Of a stretch of DNA of 16,242 nt, positions 14,811-16,242 are shown piece after piece. Under the pieces are notes generated by a model. The model was not told where the DNA came from and did not search any database. It saw nothing but the letters and a program-made list of their open reading frames with translations. The position numbers were made by a program, and so were the translations under genes. Source of the DNA: CAZVUW01 sp964629825 (GTDB taxonomy: Bacteria; Actinomycetota; Nitriliruptoria; Euzebyales; Egibacteraceae); assembly GCA_964629825.1 (NCBI GenBank), contig CAZVUW010000075.1, positions 1 to 16,242 of the forward strand, given 5' to 3'. How positions within the stretch are numbered: position 1 is the first letter of the stretch; the number at the start of each line of letters is the position of its first letter.

Positions 14811-15673
14811 GAGGCGTCCGGCGCCTCCAGCCGCAGGTCCTCGGCCGAGCCGCGCAGCCGCAGGACCCCGCGGCGGATCTCGACGTCGTCCGCGGTGAAG
14901 CCGAGCGGCAGGTCCGCGAGCTCGAGGCGGACGCTGATCAGGTTGGCGATCGGGGCGGTCACGCGGAACACGACGTCGCCGCCCTCGATCTCGGCGGTAG
15001 CGTCGATCAGCGGGAAGCCGGCGACGGCCAGCCGCGCCACGCCGTTGGCGAGCTCGACATCCGTGAGCGGCAGGCGGCCGACGATGCCGATGAGCGACTG
15101 GACGGCCTCGTCGTCGAGCTCCGCGACGAACAGCGCCCGCTCGGCCGTGATGCCGCCGTCTGCGCCGCGGTCGACGATGACGTCGTCGGCCTGGACCTCC
15201 AGCCGGGTCAGCTGCGCGGAGGTGCCCTCCAGCGGCACGTCGCGGGCCTCGAGTCGGGCGTCGACGGGCGCGCCGAGCAGCAGCCGCAGCCCGACCGGGA
15301 ACCCGACCAGCTCCACGTCGACGGGGACTCCGAGCGCGCCCTCGGCCTCCTCGGCGGCGCGACGCTCCGCGCTGTTGGCGGTGGTCACGTTCAGGACCAC
15401 AGCGACGAGGACCAGCACGGCGATCGCCGTCAGCGCGATGGCCGCGACGGTTGCTACCGTCCGAGGTGCGGGTGGCGAGCCCAAGGGCCCACCGGACGCG
15501 GCCGGCCCGGCCGGTGGCGGCGCCTCGGCACCCGGCGACGGTGCCTCGGCACCCGGCGGGCGGGGCGGCAGCGGAAGGGGCTGGGTGTCCTCGCGCGGCG
15601 GGATCGGCGGCTCGACGGGGGGAACCGGCTGCACCCCCGGTGGCCGCTGCGCGCCGTCGGACACACCCGTCAT
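14807..15673 (-). CDS. DUF2993-like membrane-anchored protein with Pro-rich N-terminus
   Basis: A 288-residue protein. The first 70 residues are very rich in Pro, Gly and Ala, with the repeat GAEAP/GAEAP (41-45, 48-52). One transmembrane helix follows at about 73-96, then an extracytoplasmic domain of about 180 residues made of short alternating beta-like stretches (VDVELVGFPVGLRLLLGAPV and similar). This pattern resembles the actinobacterial DUF2993/LmeA family, whose mycobacterial member acts in cell-envelope lipomannan maturation. The family call is moderate and the function is not assigned. The ATG at 15673 follows AGAGG at good spacing and a TAGCCT -10-like hexamer (15699-15704). The stop codon overlaps that of fadB by the palindrome CTAG. 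Confidence 0.75.
   Translation of the reverse strand: MTGVSDGAQRPPGVQPVPPVEPPIPPREDTQPLPLPPRPPGAEAPSPGAEAPPPAGPAASGGPLGSPPAPRTVATVAAIALTAIAVLVLVAVVLNVTTANSAERRAAEEAEGALGVPVDVELVGFPVGLRLLLGAPVDARLEARDVPLEGTSAQLTRLEVQADDVIVDRGADGGITAERALFVAELDDEAVQSLIGIVGRLPLTDVELANGVARLAVAGFPLIDATAEIEGGDVVFRVTAPIANLISVRLELADLPLGFTADDVEIRRGVLRLRGSAEDLRLEAPDAS
15522..15558. repeat. Short direct repeat in the Pro-rich coding region
   Basis: GCCTCGGCACCCGGCG occurs at 15522-15537 and again at 15543-15558, a 21-bp period. It encodes the repeated GAEAP units of the DUF2993-like protein. In-frame, so probably replication slippage that lengthened the proline-rich tail. Confidence 0.6.
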
Positions 15674-15698
15674 CCATCGTCCTCTCGCCGGGAGGTCG

Positions 15699-15704
15699 AG
15701 GCTA
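15699..15704 (-). promoter_or_regulatory. Putative -10 element of the DUF2993-like gene
   Basis: Read on the minus strand, TAGCCT fits TANNNT. It lies 25 nt before the ATG at 15673, leaving a short leader that contains an AGAGG ribosome binding site. No clear -35 is visible. Confidence 0.35.
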
Positions 15705-15742
15705 GCCGACGGCTGCCCGGCGGTCAGCGGCGGAAGGCCGGG

Positions 15743-15748
15743 TAGTCT
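15743..15748 (+). promoter_or_regulatory. Putative -10 element of the arginine deiminase gene
   Basis: TAGTCT fits TANNNT and ends 9 nt before the ATG at 15758, compatible with a leaderless or nearly leaderless mRNA. No ribosome binding site with normal spacing is present. No operator-like dyad was noticed in this divergent gap. Confidence 0.4.
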
Positions 15749-15757
15749 GCCCGGGAC

Positions 15758-16242
15758 ATGAACTCCGAGCCCACCCCGCTGGTGCCGTCGGTCCGCTCCG
15801 AGATCGGTCGGCTGCGCGAAGTCATCCTCCACCGGCCGGACCTCGAGCTGCGCCGCCTGACGCCGGCCAACAAGGAGTCCCTGCTCTTCGACGAGCTGGT
15901 CTGGGTCGCCAAGGCCCAGGAGGAGCACGACCGCTTCGTCGAGGTCCTGAGGGGCGAGGGCGTGCGGGTGCGCCTGTTCGCCGACCTGCTCGCGGAGACC
16001 GTCGCCGACGAGGCCGTGCGCGACGAGCTGGTCGCCCGGATCGCAACCGTCGACCGCTGCGGGGTCGAGCTGGTGGACCGCGTCCGCGGCTACCTGCGGG
16101 AGCTGGAGCCGGTCGCGCTGGCGGAGCACCTCATCGGCGGCCTCACCGTGATGGAGACGCCGACCGCCCGCGAGGGCTTCGTCGGCGGCGTCCTCGGCGA
16201 CACCGCCTTCCTGCTGCCGCCGCTGCCGAACATGGTCTTCAC
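15758..16242 (+). CDS. arcA: Arginine deiminase, 5' part (runs off the window)
   Basis: Converts L-arginine to L-citrulline and ammonia, the first step of the arginine deiminase pathway, which can make ATP and ammonia under energy or acid stress. Only the first 161 residues are in view, against about 400-410 for a full enzyme. The N-terminus is characteristic: SEIGRLREVILHRP (14-27), LTPANKESLLFDELVWV (34-50) and the conserved EHDRF (56-60). The last residues, LPPLPNMVF (153-161), lead into the usual TRD motif of the substrate pocket. The catalytic Cys and His lie beyond the edge. The ATG at 15758 gives the normal family N-terminus. It is divergent from the DUF2993-like gene. Genes for the later pathway steps are not visible here. 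Confidence 0.9.
   Translation, partial: MNSEPTPLVPSVRSEIGRLREVILHRPDLELRRLTPANKESLLFDELVWVAKAQEEHDRFVEVLRGEGVRVRLFADLLAETVADEAVRDELVARIATVDRCGVELVDRVRGYLRELEPVALAEHLIGGLTVMETPTAREGFVGGVLGDTAFLLPPLPNMVF

Noticed and set aside
12704..15745. A very long open frame (about 1013 codons) running across fadB and into the convergent gene
   Set aside because: It is Arg/Pro/Gly-rich with no domain, overlaps two genes with clear motifs, and is the expected result of stop-codon scarcity in GC-rich DNA.
1..16242. CRISPR array, tRNA, rRNA, prophage or defence system
   Set aside because: No regularly spaced repeats, no tRNA-like sequence, no integrase, nuclease-toxin or phage structural gene was seen. The polymerase is the only phage-like signal.

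Overview
The window is a very GC-rich bacterial chromosome segment with G/C-dominated codon third positions. It most likely comes from an actinobacterium (Actinomycetota). The strongest evidence is a three-gene module at 3232-5149: an MSMEG_4193-type phosphatase, a DUF3090 protein and an SCO1664-type kinase-fold protein, which I know only from actinobacteria. Many start codons also lie 6-9 nt behind an actinobacterial-type -10 hexamer, as expected for leaderless mRNAs. A deep branch such as Thermoleophilia is possible but cannot be settled from this sequence. There is no tRNA, rRNA, CRISPR array, transposase or phage gene.

Layout, left to right. (1) Minus strand, 1724-3136 then 115-1710: class II fumarase followed by a membrane-anchored HExxH metalloprotease-like protein, ending at a GC-rich hairpin (35-72). 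(2) Plus strand, 3232-5149: the tightly coupled phosphatase / DUF3090 / SCO1664 operon, ending in a hairpin. (3) A small unknown single-pass membrane protein (5193-5813, minus), divergent from a threonine ammonia-lyase with a C-terminal ACT domain (5885-7093, plus). (4) Minus strand, 9083-9544 then 7078-9075: a small lipoprotein and an adenosylcobalamin-dependent mutase of the MeaA/ethylmalonyl-CoA mutase type. (5) Plus strand, 9607-11376: a stand-alone 3'-5' exonuclease/family A DNA polymerase without the 5'-nuclease domain. (6) Plus strand, 11551-14810: thiolase (FadA) and the multifunctional beta-oxidation protein (FadB), behind an 18-bp perfect palindrome that overlaps a -10 element. (7) A DUF2993-type membrane protein (14807-15673, minus), divergent from the 5' part of an arginine deiminase gene (15758 to the window edge).

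The genes are mostly central metabolism: TCA cycle (fumarase), amino-acid catabolism (threonine and arginine), fatty-acid beta-oxidation (FadA/FadB) and C4/C5 acyl-CoA chemistry (mutase). FadA and FadB give a hydratase, dehydrogenase and thiolase set, but no acyl-CoA dehydrogenase or CoA ligase is in view. The mutase would send an ethylmalonyl-CoA-type intermediate toward assimilation, but its usual partner crotonyl-CoA carboxylase/reductase is not in the window.

I found no clearly new defence or mobile system. The best candidates for new biology are the conserved but functionally unassigned kinase/phosphatase/zinc-protein module, the unusual exonuclease-polymerase, and the operator-like palindromes and inverted repeat around 9563 and 11411-11517.
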